From assembly GCA_000741495.1 (NCBI GenBank), contig JGZV01000001.1:124001-188000 (forward strand): DNA of 64,000 bases, in the 5' to 3' direction. The notes below the pieces were generated by a model. The model ran no database searches. It was not told where the DNA came from and saw nothing but the letters and a program-made list of their open reading frames with translations. This DNA comes from Bifidobacterium thermophilum. Its GTDB lineage: Bacteria; Actinomycetota; Actinomycetes; Actinomycetales; Bifidobacteriaceae. Of this stretch, positions 19,642-30,655 are shown piece after piece. The position numbers and the translations under genes are program-made. The stretch's first letter is position 1. Every line of letters begins with the position of its first letter.

Positions 19642-20031
19642 TCAATCCTGTACGTCGAAATCATCGGCGACCGCGCGCATGACCGTAGCCAGCTTCCTGC
19701 TGTCCGTCGGCGACGGGTAATGGTGGCGGCGCAGGTCATTGCCCGCTTTGTCAAGCAGTTTGATGAGATCTTCAACAATGGCGGCCATATCGTCCGGCTT
19801 CGGCCGGGTCGCTTTGACCAAAGACGGCGCCGAGGCGATGGGCTTGACTCCCATCGCCTGTGGTCCCTTATGGCCGTCCACAACGGAGAACTCCACCTTC
19901 GCGCCTTTACGCAACGTAGTGACCCCCTGCGGCAGGGCGGCCGCCGGCAGGAACACATCCTTGCCCTGATCGGCGATAATGAAACCATACCCCTTGTTCG
20001 CATCAAACCAACGTACCCGTCCCGTGGGCAT
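19642..20031 (-). CDS. Cold-shock-domain protein with C-terminal extension
   Basis: A 129-residue protein: an N-terminal CspA-type nucleic-acid-binding domain (VRWFDANKGYGFIIADQG with RNP1 KGYGFI, and the RNP2-like DVFLPAAAL) followed by a 60-residue helical extension. The usual RNP2 VFVHYS is here VFLPAA, so RNA/DNA contacts differ from the short CspA in this window. The ATG at 20031 follows GAGAGGTG and begins exactly at the domain. It is transcribed with the DUF3027 gene, a pairing that suggests a common role, probably in RNA or transcription; that is inference. Confidence 0.82.
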   Translation of the reverse strand: MPTGRVRWFDANKGYGFIIADQGKDVFLPAAALPQGVTTLRKGAKVEFSVVDGHKGPQAMGVKPIASAPSLVKATRPKPDDMAAIVEDLIKLLDKAGNDLRRHHYPSPTDSRKLATVMRAVADDFDVQD

Positions 20032-20133
20032 ATCCGCACCTCTCAAACTCCATACCAAGGCAGGCTGCGCCCGCCGCATGTAAACCAGCTTATCAGTGTA
20101 CCGCATGACAAGGCGTATCAGCTGTGCGCAATG

Positions 20134-22098
20134 TCACTTCTTCCTGACTTGGCGTTGGTTGTCTTTGCGCCGTCGGTCATTTTTCGGTTTCCTGCCCCGA
20201 CCGTTTGTTGCCGTCCCAGATGCTGCGGCAGCACATTCCGGCGCGGGCGGGATGGCGGTCTGCTTGGGATCCAACGGCAGTACGACCGTAAGCGTCAATC
20301 CACCTCCCGGGGTCGTAGTGGCGCTGATCAAACCGCGGTGCGCTTTGACTACGGACTGGGCGATTGCCATGCCAAGGCCGGTACCGCCTTTCTGCCGCGC
20401 CCGCGACGGGTCTGCCGTATAGAAGCGTTCGAAAATCTGCGATTGTGACGCTTCCGGCACACCCGGCCCGTGATCGATGAAACGAATCACCGCGTACGGC
20501 ACGCCAGCGCCCAGACTCTGTCCGACTTCCGCCGCTTCCAAGAAGGATGTCAGCCCTTTGCCATTCGAAGCCAGCGAGGCAAGCTGCTTGGGGGTCATCG
20601 ACGCCGGAAGCACGCTCACCCCGACTTCCACTGGCGAATCCGAGGGAGTATACCGGTGAATATTGCCCACGATATTGGTAATCACCTGTCGAAGTCTCGA
20701 CCCGTCACCGGTCAATGTGATATGTGGAAGATCCTGTTCGTCGAACGCAAGCCATGTCCCCTGCTGTTCGCCGCCATGACGCAGCTGCAACACCCCCTTG
20801 GTGATACCGCGTTCAGGATCCAAGGCGTGCAGATCATCGCACGCATCATTGAGCTGTGACGTGATCGGCACCTGTTGGGTGACATCGATGCCGCGACCCT
20901 CATCAAGACGGGCCAGCGAGAGCAAATCCTCCACGAGGACCGTCATTCGCGCACTGGACGCCTCAATATGACTGATGGATTCGTCGGCACGCTCCAAAGC
21001 CCCCGGCATATCACGCTGCAATGTGTACAGTTCCGCATACCCGTGGATTGCGGCGAGCGGAGTACGCAACTCGTGGCTGGCGTCGGAGACGAAACGCTTC
21101 ATTTTCTCCGTCGTCTCCTGCTGCTCATGGAAACTGCGCTCAATGCGAGCAAGCATCGTGTTCAGTGAAGCCGCGAGAGAACCGACTTCCGTATTCTCTG
21201 GGGCGCTCGGAACACGCTGGCTCAAATCACCCGCGGCGATCTTGGCGGCGGTCTTCTCGATCCGTTTGAGCGGGGCAAGCGTACTTTGGATGACAATCAT
21301 GGCGATAACAGCGCCAATCAGTACAATGGCGATACTCACCAACGTGCAGTATTTGGTCAGCGTGTTCACTGTATCAATCTGGTCGCTCAGCGACAAGCCG
21401 ATATAGATGACCCCTTGGATCTGTGCCCCACCGTCAGCGGTTTTCTTCCCCCATGACAGCGCGAGCACACGCCATGGCGCGTTCGCCGCCTGCAGGGTGC
21501 TGCGGCTGACCGAAGAATTGTTGGTGGTACGCACTTCAGCGGATGTGGTGAACGGCTCGCCGATGTTCACGTTCCCCATCGATCCGTTAGCCGGCAGACG
21601 AGGCACGGATATCACGTCTTCACGCATCACCGGCACCAACGGCGTATTGAGAATGCGGTTATCCGTGTCGCGGATCTGCATGAAATAATCGTTGGGGCCC
21701 ACACTGCCTTGTTCACTGCTGTCTTTGCTGCGCAGGACATCGATATTGTCGTAGACGAGCTGCGCTTGTTCGGCAAGCTGGGTGTCGGTCTTCTGCAGCA
21801 GATATGAGCCGACAAGCTCACGGATGGAGAACGTGATACCCGCGGCGCAAACCGTCAGCAACACCATCATGCACGCGAGCAGTTTCGTGCTGAGCGGAAC
21901 GGCATCCAGACGTCGGGCAACCATGGTGTGCATGCCGCTGCATCCGCGCACCACCGCGGCAAGCGGTTTGGGCAGGCGCCTGCCGGTATCCGCCGTAGCA
22001 TCAGGCGGCGCTGGCTGCGGCGTCGACGCGGAATCCCCGCTTGCGGTCTGGGCGCTTTGCGGGGATTCGGGCCGGTGCATGTCTTGTTCGACTCGCAT
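20134..22098 (-). CDS. Membrane sensor histidine kinase of a two-component system
   Basis: A 654-residue kinase. Residues 1-70 are a proline/serine-rich cytoplasmic leader, TM1 is about 72-92, an extracytoplasmic sensor region follows, and TM2 is about 250-271. Then come a HAMP domain, the H-box FVSDASHELRTPLAAIHGYA with His342 as phosphorylation site, and the ATP-binding boxes: N (QVITNIVGNIHRYTP), G1 (FIDHGPGVPE) and G2 (KGGTGLGMAIAQS). The C-terminus ends in a Lys/Arg-rich tail. Its ATG overlaps the response-regulator stop by one base (TGATG), so the pair is translationally coupled. The signal is unknown; the long sensor domain has no recognisable ligand motif. Confidence 0.92.
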   Translation of the reverse strand: MRVEQDMHRPESPQSAQTASGDSASTPQPAPPDATADTGRRLPKPLAAVVRGCSGMHTMVARRLDAVPLSTKLLACMMVLLTVCAAGITFSIRELVGSYLLQKTDTQLAEQAQLVYDNIDVLRSKDSSEQGSVGPNDYFMQIRDTDNRILNTPLVPVMREDVISVPRLPANGSMGNVNIGEPFTTSAEVRTTNNSSVSRSTLQAANAPWRVLALSWGKKTADGGAQIQGVIYIGLSLSDQIDTVNTLTKYCTLVSIAIVLIGAVIAMIVIQSTLAPLKRIEKTAAKIAAGDLSQRVPSAPENTEVGSLAASLNTMLARIERSFHEQQETTEKMKRFVSDASHELRTPLAAIHGYAELYTLQRDMPGALERADESISHIEASSARMTVLVEDLLSLARLDEGRGIDVTQQVPITSQLNDACDDLHALDPERGITKGVLQLRHGGEQQGTWLAFDEQDLPHITLTGDGSRLRQVITNIVGNIHRYTPSDSPVEVGVSVLPASMTPKQLASLASNGKGLTSFLEAAEVGQSLGAGVPYAVIRFIDHGPGVPEASQSQIFERFYTADPSRARQKGGTGLGMAIAQSVVKAHRGLISATTTPGGGLTLTVVLPLDPKQTAIPPAPECAAAASGTATNGRGRKPKNDRRRKDNQRQVRKK

Positions 22099-22847
22099 CA
22101 GGCGTCTTTCTTCGATGGGGCCTTCGGCGCACGGATCATGTAGCCAATACCACGCTTGGTTTCGATAAGCGGGGTTACCTTATGCTTATTGCCTTTTTCG
22201 TCCTCAACCATGACGCCGTCGACTTTCTTGCGCAGATAGGAGATATACGATTCGACAATCGCCGCGTCCCCACCCCAGTCGTACTGCCAGACATGGTCGA
22301 GAATCTGCGTTTTGGACAGTACACGGCCTTCGTTGTCCATCAGGTAGCGCAACAGCTTGTATTCGGTGGGGCTTAAATCGACTTGCACGCCGGCACGCGT
22401 CACATCATGGGAGTCCTCGTTGATTTCGAGGTCGCCGACGCGGATGATCGGGTCTTCGACCTCCTGATGGCTGGTGCGGCGCAGAATCGCGCGAATCCGT
22501 GCCACCACCTCCTCCAGGCTGAACGGTTTGGTCACGTAATCGTCACCGCCGACGGTCAATCCCATGACCTTGTCTTGGGTGTCGTCGCGCGCAGTGAGGA
22601 ACAGTACCGGCGCGTCAATGCCTTCCTGACGGATGCGGCGGGTCACGGTGAATCCGTCGATATCCGGGAGCATGACATCAAGGACGATCAGATCGGGGTG
22701 CACCTTCTCAATGACTTCAATCGCCTCCGAGCCCGAGGCGGCGGTGTTCACTTCGAATCCAGCGAAATGCAACGAGGCGACTAGCAGGTCGCGAATGGAC
22801 GGCTCGTCATCGACAACTACGATGGATGCTTCAATTGTTTTGCTCAT
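22098..22847 (-). CDS. OmpR/PhoB-type response regulator
   Basis: A 249-residue DNA-binding regulator. The receiver domain has the acidic pair DDEPS, phosphorylatable Asp57 in LIVLDVMLPDIDGF, Thr in FLTARDD and Lys in VTKPFS. The C-terminal winged helix has LSPTEYKLLRYLMDNEGRV and ESYISYLRKKVDG. The wing contains an extra stretch (VMVEDEKGNKHKV) before the standard PLIETKRGIGYM, longer than in most OmpR members. The start at 22847 is preferred: it overlaps the TPM gene by 17 bp, with GAGGA upstream; an earlier start at 22910 would overlap it by 80 bp. Works with the downstream kinase. Confidence 0.92.
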   Translation of the reverse strand: MSKTIEASIVVVDDEPSIRDLLVASLHFAGFEVNTAASGSEAIEVIEKVHPDLIVLDVMLPDIDGFTVTRRIRQEGIDAPVLFLTARDDTQDKVMGLTVGGDDYVTKPFSLEEVVARIRAILRRTSHQEVEDPIIRVGDLEINEDSHDVTRAGVQVDLSPTEYKLLRYLMDNEGRVLSKTQILDHVWQYDWGGDAAIVESYISYLRKKVDGVMVEDEKGNKHKVTPLIETKRGIGYMIRAPKAPSKKDA

Positions 22848-23895
22848 GTCGTCCAGCATTCCTCTTTTCTCTTCGAGTTTCCTGAGAATGTCCTGTGTCT
22901 TGCTGGGCAAATCGTTTCAGATACGCTTCGACATCAATGACTTGCGTCGTCTCACCTACCGCACCGCCATCGTTCGATGCTTCACCGTAAGAAGAATCAG
23001 CGGACCCGTCATCCTGTGCGTACTGGTGATATTCGTCAATCTCCTGCCCGTCATGACGCGCTGCGGAGGTTCTCGCCATCCGTCTGCTCCGGGCCTGTCG
23101 CGCGCGATGTTGTTTGCCACCACGGCTGTGGGCGCCGCGAGCGTTCCGGGCGAGAACGACGATGACTACGATCAATGCCGCCATCAGCACGGCCACGCCC
23201 ACAAAAATGAGTGTCGACGCCACCTTCGCGCTGCGCGATGTCGAGGTTTCCTTGATTTCCCCGATTTTGTTCATCATCGCGATCGCGGATCCGGACCAGT
23301 CAGGAGTACCTTTCTTGGCGAGCGGCTCCTGGGCGGCGGCGGACAGTTCGTCGACGGTCGCCTGACTGGCCAGCCATCGTTCTGAATTGTTGGATACGGC
23401 CACCACGAGATTGCCGTCCTGGCTGGCGACCGCAAGCATGACAGTGTTGGGCGAGGGATCCGTCGATTGCAACAGTTTGCTCGCCCACGTGGTCGGATCG
23501 TCTTTGGCACTGGCGGTGGTGAACGTATCCAGATAGAGTAGACGTACGGCAACACCGTACTTCTTCTTGGTTTTCACGATGGCGTCAGTGACGGCAGTCA
23601 CGTTGTCGCCGAGCAGGTTGTTCGGATCGGTAATATCCGTACTCAGTGTGGCCCCTGATGAGGAATCCGCATCTGATGACGATGCCGACGCCGAAACCGA
23701 CGGGCTCGCGTTGGACGCATCATCGGCCCATACGGACGTAGGATACGCGATGGTGACAACGCATGCCACAAACAGCGGCACCATAATGAACCGTTGGAGT
23801 GCCGGTAACACCGCGCCTGTTGCCCGGACGCGCAAGCGTTCCCATCTTCTGACCACATATCCCGTGTGAACGTGAGACCTATTCAACAACCGCAT
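22831..23895 (-). CDS. TPM-domain membrane protein
   Basis: A 354-residue membrane protein. A hydrophobic segment at about 34-52 ending in SVWADDAS looks like a signal peptide or anchor, followed by a Ser-rich stretch, a TPM (DUF477) domain (LGDNVTAVTDAIVKTKKKYG, VAVRLLYLDTF, NTVMLAVASQDG, VVAVSNNSERWL) and a second membrane helix near 245-268 with a basic cytoplasmic tail. TPM proteins have been described as phosphatase-like or membrane-repair factors. First gene of the operon with the regulator and kinase; the start at 23895 has GGAG before it, with 23958 as an alternative. Role in signalling is inference. Confidence 0.75.
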   Translation of the reverse strand: MRLLNRSHVHTGYVVRRWERLRVRATGAVLPALQRFIMVPLFVACVVTIAYPTSVWADDASNASPSVSASASSSDADSSSGATLSTDITDPNNLLGDNVTAVTDAIVKTKKKYGVAVRLLYLDTFTTASAKDDPTTWASKLLQSTDPSPNTVMLAVASQDGNLVVAVSNNSERWLASQATVDELSAAAQEPLAKKGTPDWSGSAIAMMNKIGEIKETSTSRSAKVASTLIFVGVAVLMAALIVVIVVLARNARGAHSRGGKQHRARQARSRRMARTSAARHDGQEIDEYHQYAQDDGSADSSYGEASNDGGAVGETTQVIDVEAYLKRFAQQDTGHSQETRREKRNAGRHEQNN

Positions 23896-23996
23896 AGGCT
23901 CCACTGTAGCGGCCGGTTTCGCCAAGAGCGGCAGAAGCCTCCGGTCTGCACCAACCATGCCAGAACCGTCCTATGACGGCGACAGAAAGGACAATC

Positions 23997-24290
23997 ATGC
24001 CACAATACCGCGTTGACAGCGAACACATCCAGTCATCGAGCGCAGCGGTGCGCTCATCCATCGAGCAAATCCGACAAGCCGTGCAAGGCATGTACGCGAA
24101 TCTTGAGGGGTTGCAAAGTGTGTGGAGCGGCTCCGCATCAAGTCAGTTCGCCGGAGTCATCCAGCAGTGGCGGGCAGCTCAACAACAGATGGACGCCTCG
24201 CTTGAAGCGATCGGCCAATCCCTGACCCAAGCATCAGCCGTCTATGCGGACGCCGAAGCGCAAGCGTCGAGACTGTTCACACTCTCCTGA
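23997..24290 (+). CDS. WXG100 (ESAT-6-like) small protein
   Basis: A 97-residue helical-hairpin protein. It has the WXG turn as WSG (SVWSGSASSQF, near residues 43-53) and, near the C-terminus, YADAE, a match to the YxxxD/E export signal of type VII substrates. The ATG at 23997 follows AAAGGA at 7 bp. It is divergent from the TPM/two-component operon. No EccC, EssC or other type VII secretion genes are in this window. Identity as a WXG100 protein is well supported; secretion is inferred. Confidence 0.8.
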   Translation: MPQYRVDSEHIQSSSAAVRSSIEQIRQAVQGMYANLEGLQSVWSGSASSQFAGVIQQWRAAQQQMDASLEAIGQSLTQASAVYADAEAQASRLFTLS

Positions 24291-24361
24291 CGCTCGCCTG
24301 ACGCTCCCGGCGCGCGTGGAATGCGGCAATCGCACACGTCGGTATCCGCGGAGCACAACAA

Positions 24362-24400
24362 ACGAGGGGTGCCAACGGCAATACCGTTGACACCCCTCGT
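24362..24400 (-). terminator. Terminator hairpin after groEL
   Basis: Stem ACGAGGGGTG / CACCCCTCGT extended by CAACGG / CCGTTG after one mismatch, with a 5-nt loop; 37 bp past the groEL stop. It also lies 71 bp after the WXG100 gene stop, so it may serve both. Confidence 0.7.
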
Positions 24401-24437
24401 GCATGAGGTGAGACGAGCAGTCTACCGATACCGGCGA

Positions 24438-26163
<1,726 letters not shown>

Positions 26164-26171
26164 TTGGGAGA

Positions 26172-26198
26172 TTAGCACTCTCAGCCCTCGAGTGCCAA
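26172..26198. promoter_or_regulatory. CIRCE operator 2 (distal) of groEL with overlapping promoter
   Basis: TTAGCACTC-N9-GAGTGCCAA, also one mismatch from consensus, 35 bp centre to centre from CIRCE 1. On the minus strand its edge reads TTGGCA, and a TAATCT hexamer follows about 18 bp on, a plausible -35/-10 pair lying inside the operator. Confidence 0.85.
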
Positions 26199-26573
26199 CA
26201 TCGTCCACGGTATTGCGCTGTTGGCATGAAAAGCGTGTCGATTACAACCAGCGGGAGAACGCACGCGCATGGGAACCATCCGGCCGTTACGCACCATCGC
26301 GCAAGCCATCGACGGAACGACTCCCCCCGCTTCTGACGACGCTGAGCGCCGCGTCAGCATCGGTCAACGCCTCTGCCGACACTGACGACGGGCTCAGCAT
26401 CGGCAGACGGTTTGGGCATGCGCATGGGACAGGATCGCGAATGCGTGGCATCGTGTCATCGGACACGCATGACGGGCGTCCCCTGTCATGAATCCATGAA
26501 CGGTATACCGGACGATGTCGCGGGCACGATGATTTCTCCGAAACCGGCATCGACCGGCCTCGGGATACTAAAA
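26199..26573. other. Intergenic region upstream of groEL without a supported gene
   Basis: About 375 bp between the distal CIRCE element and the cspA terminator. Short frames on both strands are not supported by ribosome sites or homology I can recognise. Nothing RNA-like was seen. Confidence 0.45.
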
Positions 26574-26597
26574 CAGGCGTCCCGTTCGGGACGCCTG
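26574..26597 (-). terminator. Rho-independent terminator of cspA
   Basis: Perfect 11-bp stem CAGGCGTCCCG / CGGGACGCCTG with a 2-nt centre, followed on the minus strand by TTTTAG. It lies 19 bp after the cspA stop. Confidence 0.8.
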
Positions 26598-26616
26598 CAT
26601 ACCAGACAGGAGAGAT

Positions 26617-26820
26617 TCACAGCTTGGTCACCGTAGTGGCTTGGAAGCCTTTCGGACCATGCTCAACCTCATATTCAACACGGTCGCCTTCATCAAGCTT
26701 TTTGAAGCCCTCCTGTTGGATTACGGAATAATGCACGAACACATCTTCCCCTCCCTCGTCAGGAGCGATGAAGCCATACCCCTTGCCGGCATTGAAAAAC
26801 TTTACTGTGCCTTGCGCCAT
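26617..26820 (-). CDS. cspA: Cold shock protein CspA
   Basis: A 67-residue single OB-fold nucleic-acid-binding protein of standard length. Contains [20 protein letters not shown] with RNP1 KGYGFI, and RNP2 VFVHYS. It should bind single-stranded RNA/DNA and act as an RNA chaperone. The ATG at 26820 follows AAGGGA; frames starting further upstream would add non-homologous residues. It has its own promoter-like region and terminator, so it is monocistronic. Confidence 0.95.
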   Translation of the reverse strand: MAQGTVKFFNAGKGYGFIAPDEGGEDVFVHYSVIQQEGFKKLDEGDRVEYEVEHGPKGFQATTVTKL

Positions 26821-26888
26821 ATCGATCATCCCTTGCATGGGACCAGTCCGACGCCCCATACACGCCAGCACTGCCCATCTGGTGCCCT

Positions 26889-26894
26889 ATTGTA
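26889..26894 (-). promoter_or_regulatory. Candidate -10 box of cspA
   Basis: Minus-strand TACAAT, 68 bp upstream of the cspA start, giving a leader of about 60 nt, as is common for cold-shock genes. No good -35 box is visible, so support is modest. Confidence 0.35.
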
Positions 26895-26922
26895 GCGATG
26901 GCAAGCAAAGAAACGCCGAACG

Positions 26923-27600
26923 CTAGTTCATGAGCACAACAACAACCGGCGCAGACAAGTTGGATACCTGACGGACATTGGAGATACCGAGTTTGGCTGC
27001 GACATCCTGCGCCGTCGCCACATCAGCCTCGTTCTGATACCACACCACCGATCCGGCCGGCAGGCTGCCGGACGGGTTGGCGGCGACGACATTGGTGTAC
27101 CCGGCCTTCTGGAGCACGGACGCCTGAGTGGCCGCATATCCGGTTTTCTTTGTACCGTTGACGACACGCACCTGGGTGGTCAGATTCGCGGCGGCAGCTG
27201 GCGTCTGCGATTGCGATGGGGAAGCCGAGGGAGACTGCGAGTCCGACGGGGACGCGGACGCCGACTCGGACTCGCTGGCAGACGCCGAAGCCGATTGCGA
27301 CGCAGACGCGGAAGGTGATTCGGATGCAGACGACTTGGATGACTTGGACGACTTGGACGCGGGCGCTGTCTGCGAGGAAGTCGCCGCGCTCTTCCACGGC
27401 ATGACCTTGGCGCCTTCGCCCGACATCACCGCCCACACCGTCAGCCCTGCGACCGCAGCGACAACAATCACGATAAGAAACGGCACCAAACGCGCGGCGA
27501 CAGAGCGATTGCCGCGATGTACACCGACAGGCCCTTGCGGCGGGTTGTCGAACACGTCTTCCGCGTACGACTCATCAGTGTTCCGGTCTTTGCGTGCCAT
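26923..27600 (-). CDS. Membrane-anchored protein with LytR C-terminal (LytR_C) domain
   Basis: A 225-residue protein: short cytoplasmic N-terminus, one membrane helix at about 38-59, a Ser-rich low-complexity linker at 81-132 (nt 27205-27360), and a LytR_C domain ([51 protein letters not shown]). LytR_C occurs in cell-envelope proteins, often beside LCP enzymes; here the catalytic LCP domain is absent. The outside location is inferred from the single helix. The ATG at 27600 has GGAAGGAA before it and is chosen over upstream starts. Divergent from ung. Confidence 0.8.
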   Translation of the reverse strand: MARKDRNTDESYAEDVFDNPPQGPVGVHRGNRSVAARLVPFLIVIVVAAVAGLTVWAVMSGEGAKVMPWKSAATSSQTAPASKSSKSSKSSASESPSASASQSASASASESESASASPSDSQSPSASPSQSQTPAAAANLTTQVRVVNGTKKTGYAATQASVLQKAGYTNVVAANPSGSLPAGSVVWYQNEADVATAQDVAAKLGISNVRQVSNLSAPVVVVLMN

Positions 27601-27746
27601 ATGCAGTTCCTTCCCAATGGATTCATCATCGAGTGTACATGGTCGGCTGGGCTGTAGGGTCGCAATCGCGTGCACTGTGTCGGATATCCACAGCTTCGTC
27701 ACGTCATCGGCACGGCAAACGTCCGAATGCGCCATACAGTAGAAGC

Positions 27747-28517
27747 ATGAACAACCCTCATGTCAAAGCGTTGTCCGAACTCGTCGACCCGGGGTGGGCG
27801 CGCGCACTGGCCGACGTGGAACCGGACATCCACCGCATGGGCGACTTCCTGCGTGGGGAAATCGCCGCAGGACGGCACTATCTTCCGGCAGGACACAATA
27901 TTCTGCGCGCGTTCACCATTCCATTCGACAGCATCAAGGTCCTCATCGTCGGACAGGACCCCTATCCGACACCGGGACACCCAGTGGGCTTGAGTTTCTG
28001 CGTCGCCCCCGATGTGCACCCGCTGCCCAAAAGCCTCATCAATATTTACAGGGAAATGTCCGACGATCTGGGCGTGCCGACGCCGGTCAACGGTGACTTG
28101 ACCCCGTGGACGCACCGCGGAGTCATGCTGCTCAACAGATGCCTGACCGTGGGGGTCGGACACCCCAACAGTCATCAAGGCAAAGGATGGGAACATATCA
28201 CCGACGCCGCAATCGCCGCACTCAACGCACGCACCGACGAGCACGGCAATCCCAAGCCGCTCGTCGCAATCCTGTGGGGACGCAACGCGCAGACACTCAA
28301 ACCGCTGCTCACCAACGCTGTCATTATCGAATCCCCACACCCCAGCCCCTTGTCGGCTTCCCGCGGATTCTTCGGTTCACGCCCCTTCTCACGCGCCAAT
28401 CAAGCGCTCGAAGCCATGGGAGCCAAACCCGTGGATTGGGCGCTACCGCCTGCCGCATCACCGGCATACGGACCCGTCGCGGCACCCGCCGGCCCAACAG
28501 CAGGCCAGCATCGATGA
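27747..28517 (+). CDS. ung: Uracil-DNA glycosylase (family 1)
   Basis: A 256-residue base-excision repair enzyme that removes uracil from DNA. It has the water-activating loop [20 protein letters not shown] (motif GQDPY, with the catalytic Asp), and the uracil-recognition and Leu-loop region [20 protein letters not shown]. Length and order match family 1. The start at 27747 begins at the conserved N-terminus ([13 protein letters not shown]), and its ribosome site is weak. Upstream in-frame starts would overlap the divergent gene. The C-terminus has a short Pro/Ala-rich extension. Confidence 0.94.
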   Translation: MNNPHVKALSELVDPGWARALADVEPDIHRMGDFLRGEIAAGRHYLPAGHNILRAFTIPFDSIKVLIVGQDPYPTPGHPVGLSFCVAPDVHPLPKSLINIYREMSDDLGVPTPVNGDLTPWTHRGVMLLNRCLTVGVGHPNSHQGKGWEHITDAAIAALNARTDEHGNPKPLVAILWGRNAQTLKPLLTNAVIIESPHPSPLSASRGFFGSRPFSRANQALEAMGAKPVDWALPPAASPAYGPVAAPAGPTAGQHR

Positions 28518-28625
28518 CGCCACTGGCATAAGACGCCCAGCCGCTTACGCTACTATGCTGGAATACCAGTTCGCGGCCACGCGGGTCGCACACCCGACCA
28601 TCAATCAATCGTTGGAGCGCACATC

Positions 28626-29699
28626 ATGGCATTATTCCCACCACAACCCAGTATCGCGCAACCGATACCGCCCATACCGCAACAGCCGGTGGCATCAACG
28701 TCAGCCGGATTGGCTCCGGAGGACCTGAACAAGGCGAGACAACTCGCCGACCGGATCCGCGCACGTTTCGCCCAGACGCTCGTCGGCCAGGATAATCTGC
28801 GTGAAGCGCTTATCGTGACCATGGTCGCCGGCGGGCATATGCTTATCGAATCGGTGCCGGGTCTGGCAAAAACCACCGCCGCACAAACACTGGCAACCTC
28901 CGTGTCCGGCAGTTTCAAACGCGTCCAGTGCACCCCGGATCTCATGCCGTCCGATCTGGTAGGCACCCAAGTCTTCGATTTCTCCACCCAACGATTCAGC
29001 ACCCAAATCGGCCCCATACACGCCAATTTCGTGCTGCTGGATGAAATCAACCGGTCCAACGCGAAAACACAGTCCGCCATGCTGGAAGCCATGGCGGAAG
29101 GCGCCACCACCATCGGCGGAGAACGCATCGAGCTACCCAAGCCTTTCATGGTGATCGCCACGGAAAACCCAATCGAAGAGGAAGGCACATTCAACCTTCC
29201 TGAAGCGCAGATGGACCGGTTCACCATGAAAGCGGTTATGACCTATCCGACCGCCGACGAAGAACGTCAGATGCTGGCTATGCTCACCCGGCGGGGCAGC
29301 GATACAGTCAATCCCTCGTTGCTGCAAGGCGACACGTTATCTCTGGCTGATGTCGAATTCCTGCGCGCAGCCGCCCGCCGTGTCCACGTTTCGGACGCGA
29401 TTATGGGCTATGCAGTTGATATCGCAGCGACCTCGCGTGGAGCGGGAAGCCATCCGATTTCCGGGCTGTCCGCGAACGTCCGGCTCGGTGCCAGCCCCCG
29501 TGCGTCCATCGCCCTGATCAGGGTAGGGCAGGCGGCCGCTCTTCTTGCAGGACGCGATTATGTCATCCCCGAAGATATCAGGATGTTCGCGCATGAAATC
29601 CTGCGCCACCGTATCCTGCTCACGTTCGAAGCGCTTGCCGACGGTATGACCAGCGATCAAATCGTGGACTCCGTCGTAGCCACGGTACCGGTGCCATGA
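28626..29699 (+). CDS. MoxR-family AAA+ ATPase
   Basis: A 357-residue AAA+ protein of the MoxR type. P-loop region LIESVPGLAKTTAAQTLA, Walker B FVLLDEINRSNAKTQ, sensor 1 VIATENPIEEEGTFNLPEAQMDRF and the C-terminal lid ILRHRILLTFEA are all present. MoxR ATPases work with von Willebrand factor A (vWA) proteins to assemble or activate envelope or metallo-complexes. First gene of an operon with a DUF58 protein and two vWA proteins; ends with a 4-bp overlap (ATGA). A Pro-rich stretch occupies the first about 30 residues. Confidence 0.93.
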   Translation: MALFPPQPSIAQPIPPIPQQPVASTSAGLAPEDLNKARQLADRIRARFAQTLVGQDNLREALIVTMVAGGHMLIESVPGLAKTTAAQTLATSVSGSFKRVQCTPDLMPSDLVGTQVFDFSTQRFSTQIGPIHANFVLLDEINRSNAKTQSAMLEAMAEGATTIGGERIELPKPFMVIATENPIEEEGTFNLPEAQMDRFTMKAVMTYPTADEERQMLAMLTRRGSDTVNPSLLQGDTLSLADVEFLRAAARRVHVSDAIMGYAVDIAATSRGAGSHPISGLSANVRLGASPRASIALIRVGQAAALLAGRDYVIPEDIRMFAHEILRHRILLTFEALADGMTSDQIVDSVVATVPVP

Positions 29700-30655
29700 T
29701 CGACCGAACGATGGGCGAGGATACGATCCGCCGGAAAATCGAAGCCCTCGCCACTACACTGACATTGCCGACGGTTCGTCGCGCGCTCGGCGTCATTGAG
29801 GGTGAGCATCCGTCACATCGACGGTTCGGTAGCGACGACATCATGGATATCCGCCCTTATGAAGCCGGGGATGAGGCGCGCCGCATCGACTGGCGTACCA
29901 GCGCACGTTCAGGAAGGCCGATGGTGGTGCAACGACAGCGTCAAGTCACCTCCCGGGTGTGGATGCTGCTGGATACCGGTAAAGAAATGTCCGGCGCGTG
30001 CGAAGGCGGCGAGCAGGCCTGGCAGGTCGCAGCCAATGGTTTACGCATGTTCGCCGCGCTCAGTTTGAGACGCTCCGACGATATTTCACTGGTGTGCGCG
30101 GACTCATCCAGCATTACCAGAGTGCCATTCCACGGGGGGTTCGCCCAGTTCGAAAGCATGCTTGACCGCGCGTTGGAACAGGCACGGACACATCCACGCA
30201 ATATGGACGCGCTCCTCGATTATGCGCAGCGTATCAATGATCGCGATGCGCTGATCGTGCTGGCGACCGACGAGCATGCCATCGGCGTTCGTCACTTCGA
30301 CGCGATTCGCGCCATTACTCGCACACACCCCCTCGTGCTTATCGACGTTTCGACCATCAACCCCTTCATCGCACGGCACCGTCATGTGGCTGACGCGGAT
30401 ACCGGACGGAGACTGCCGGCGTTCCTCCTCAATAGCAGAAGCAGCGGCGAAGTGGACACCCATCGGCAGTATCTTGCCGCGCAACTGGAATCCGAATTGC
30501 GTACGAACGGGTCGACGTTGATGCGCGCCTCGTCAAGCCGAGCGATGTTCGATACGTTCGTCCGCACCATTTCCCTGTCGCTTGCCGGGGCCGGACGCAC
30601 CACCCTACCCGCCGCACGGCACGTTTCCCCATCCACCCACGGAAGGCGCGCATGA
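29696..30655 (+). CDS. DUF58 domain protein
   Basis: A 319-residue protein with the DUF58 signature SDDIMDIRPYEAGDEARRIDWRTSARSG and a vWA-like fold after it (VWMLLDTGKEMSGACEGGEQ). DUF58 proteins are standard partners of MoxR ATPases. Overlaps moxR by 4 bp and the next gene by 4 bp, so translation is coupled. The MIDAS Asp is followed by TGKEMS rather than the usual DxSxS, so metal binding here is doubtful. Function beyond complex assembly is unknown. Confidence 0.85.
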   Translation: MIDRTMGEDTIRRKIEALATTLTLPTVRRALGVIEGEHPSHRRFGSDDIMDIRPYEAGDEARRIDWRTSARSGRPMVVQRQRQVTSRVWMLLDTGKEMSGACEGGEQAWQVAANGLRMFAALSLRRSDDISLVCADSSSITRVPFHGGFAQFESMLDRALEQARTHPRNMDALLDYAQRINDRDALIVLATDEHAIGVRHFDAIRAITRTHPLVLIDVSTINPFIARHRHVADADTGRRLPAFLLNSRSSGEVDTHRQYLAAQLESELRTNGSTLMRASSSRAMFDTFVRTISLSLAGAGRTTLPAARHVSPSTHGRRA

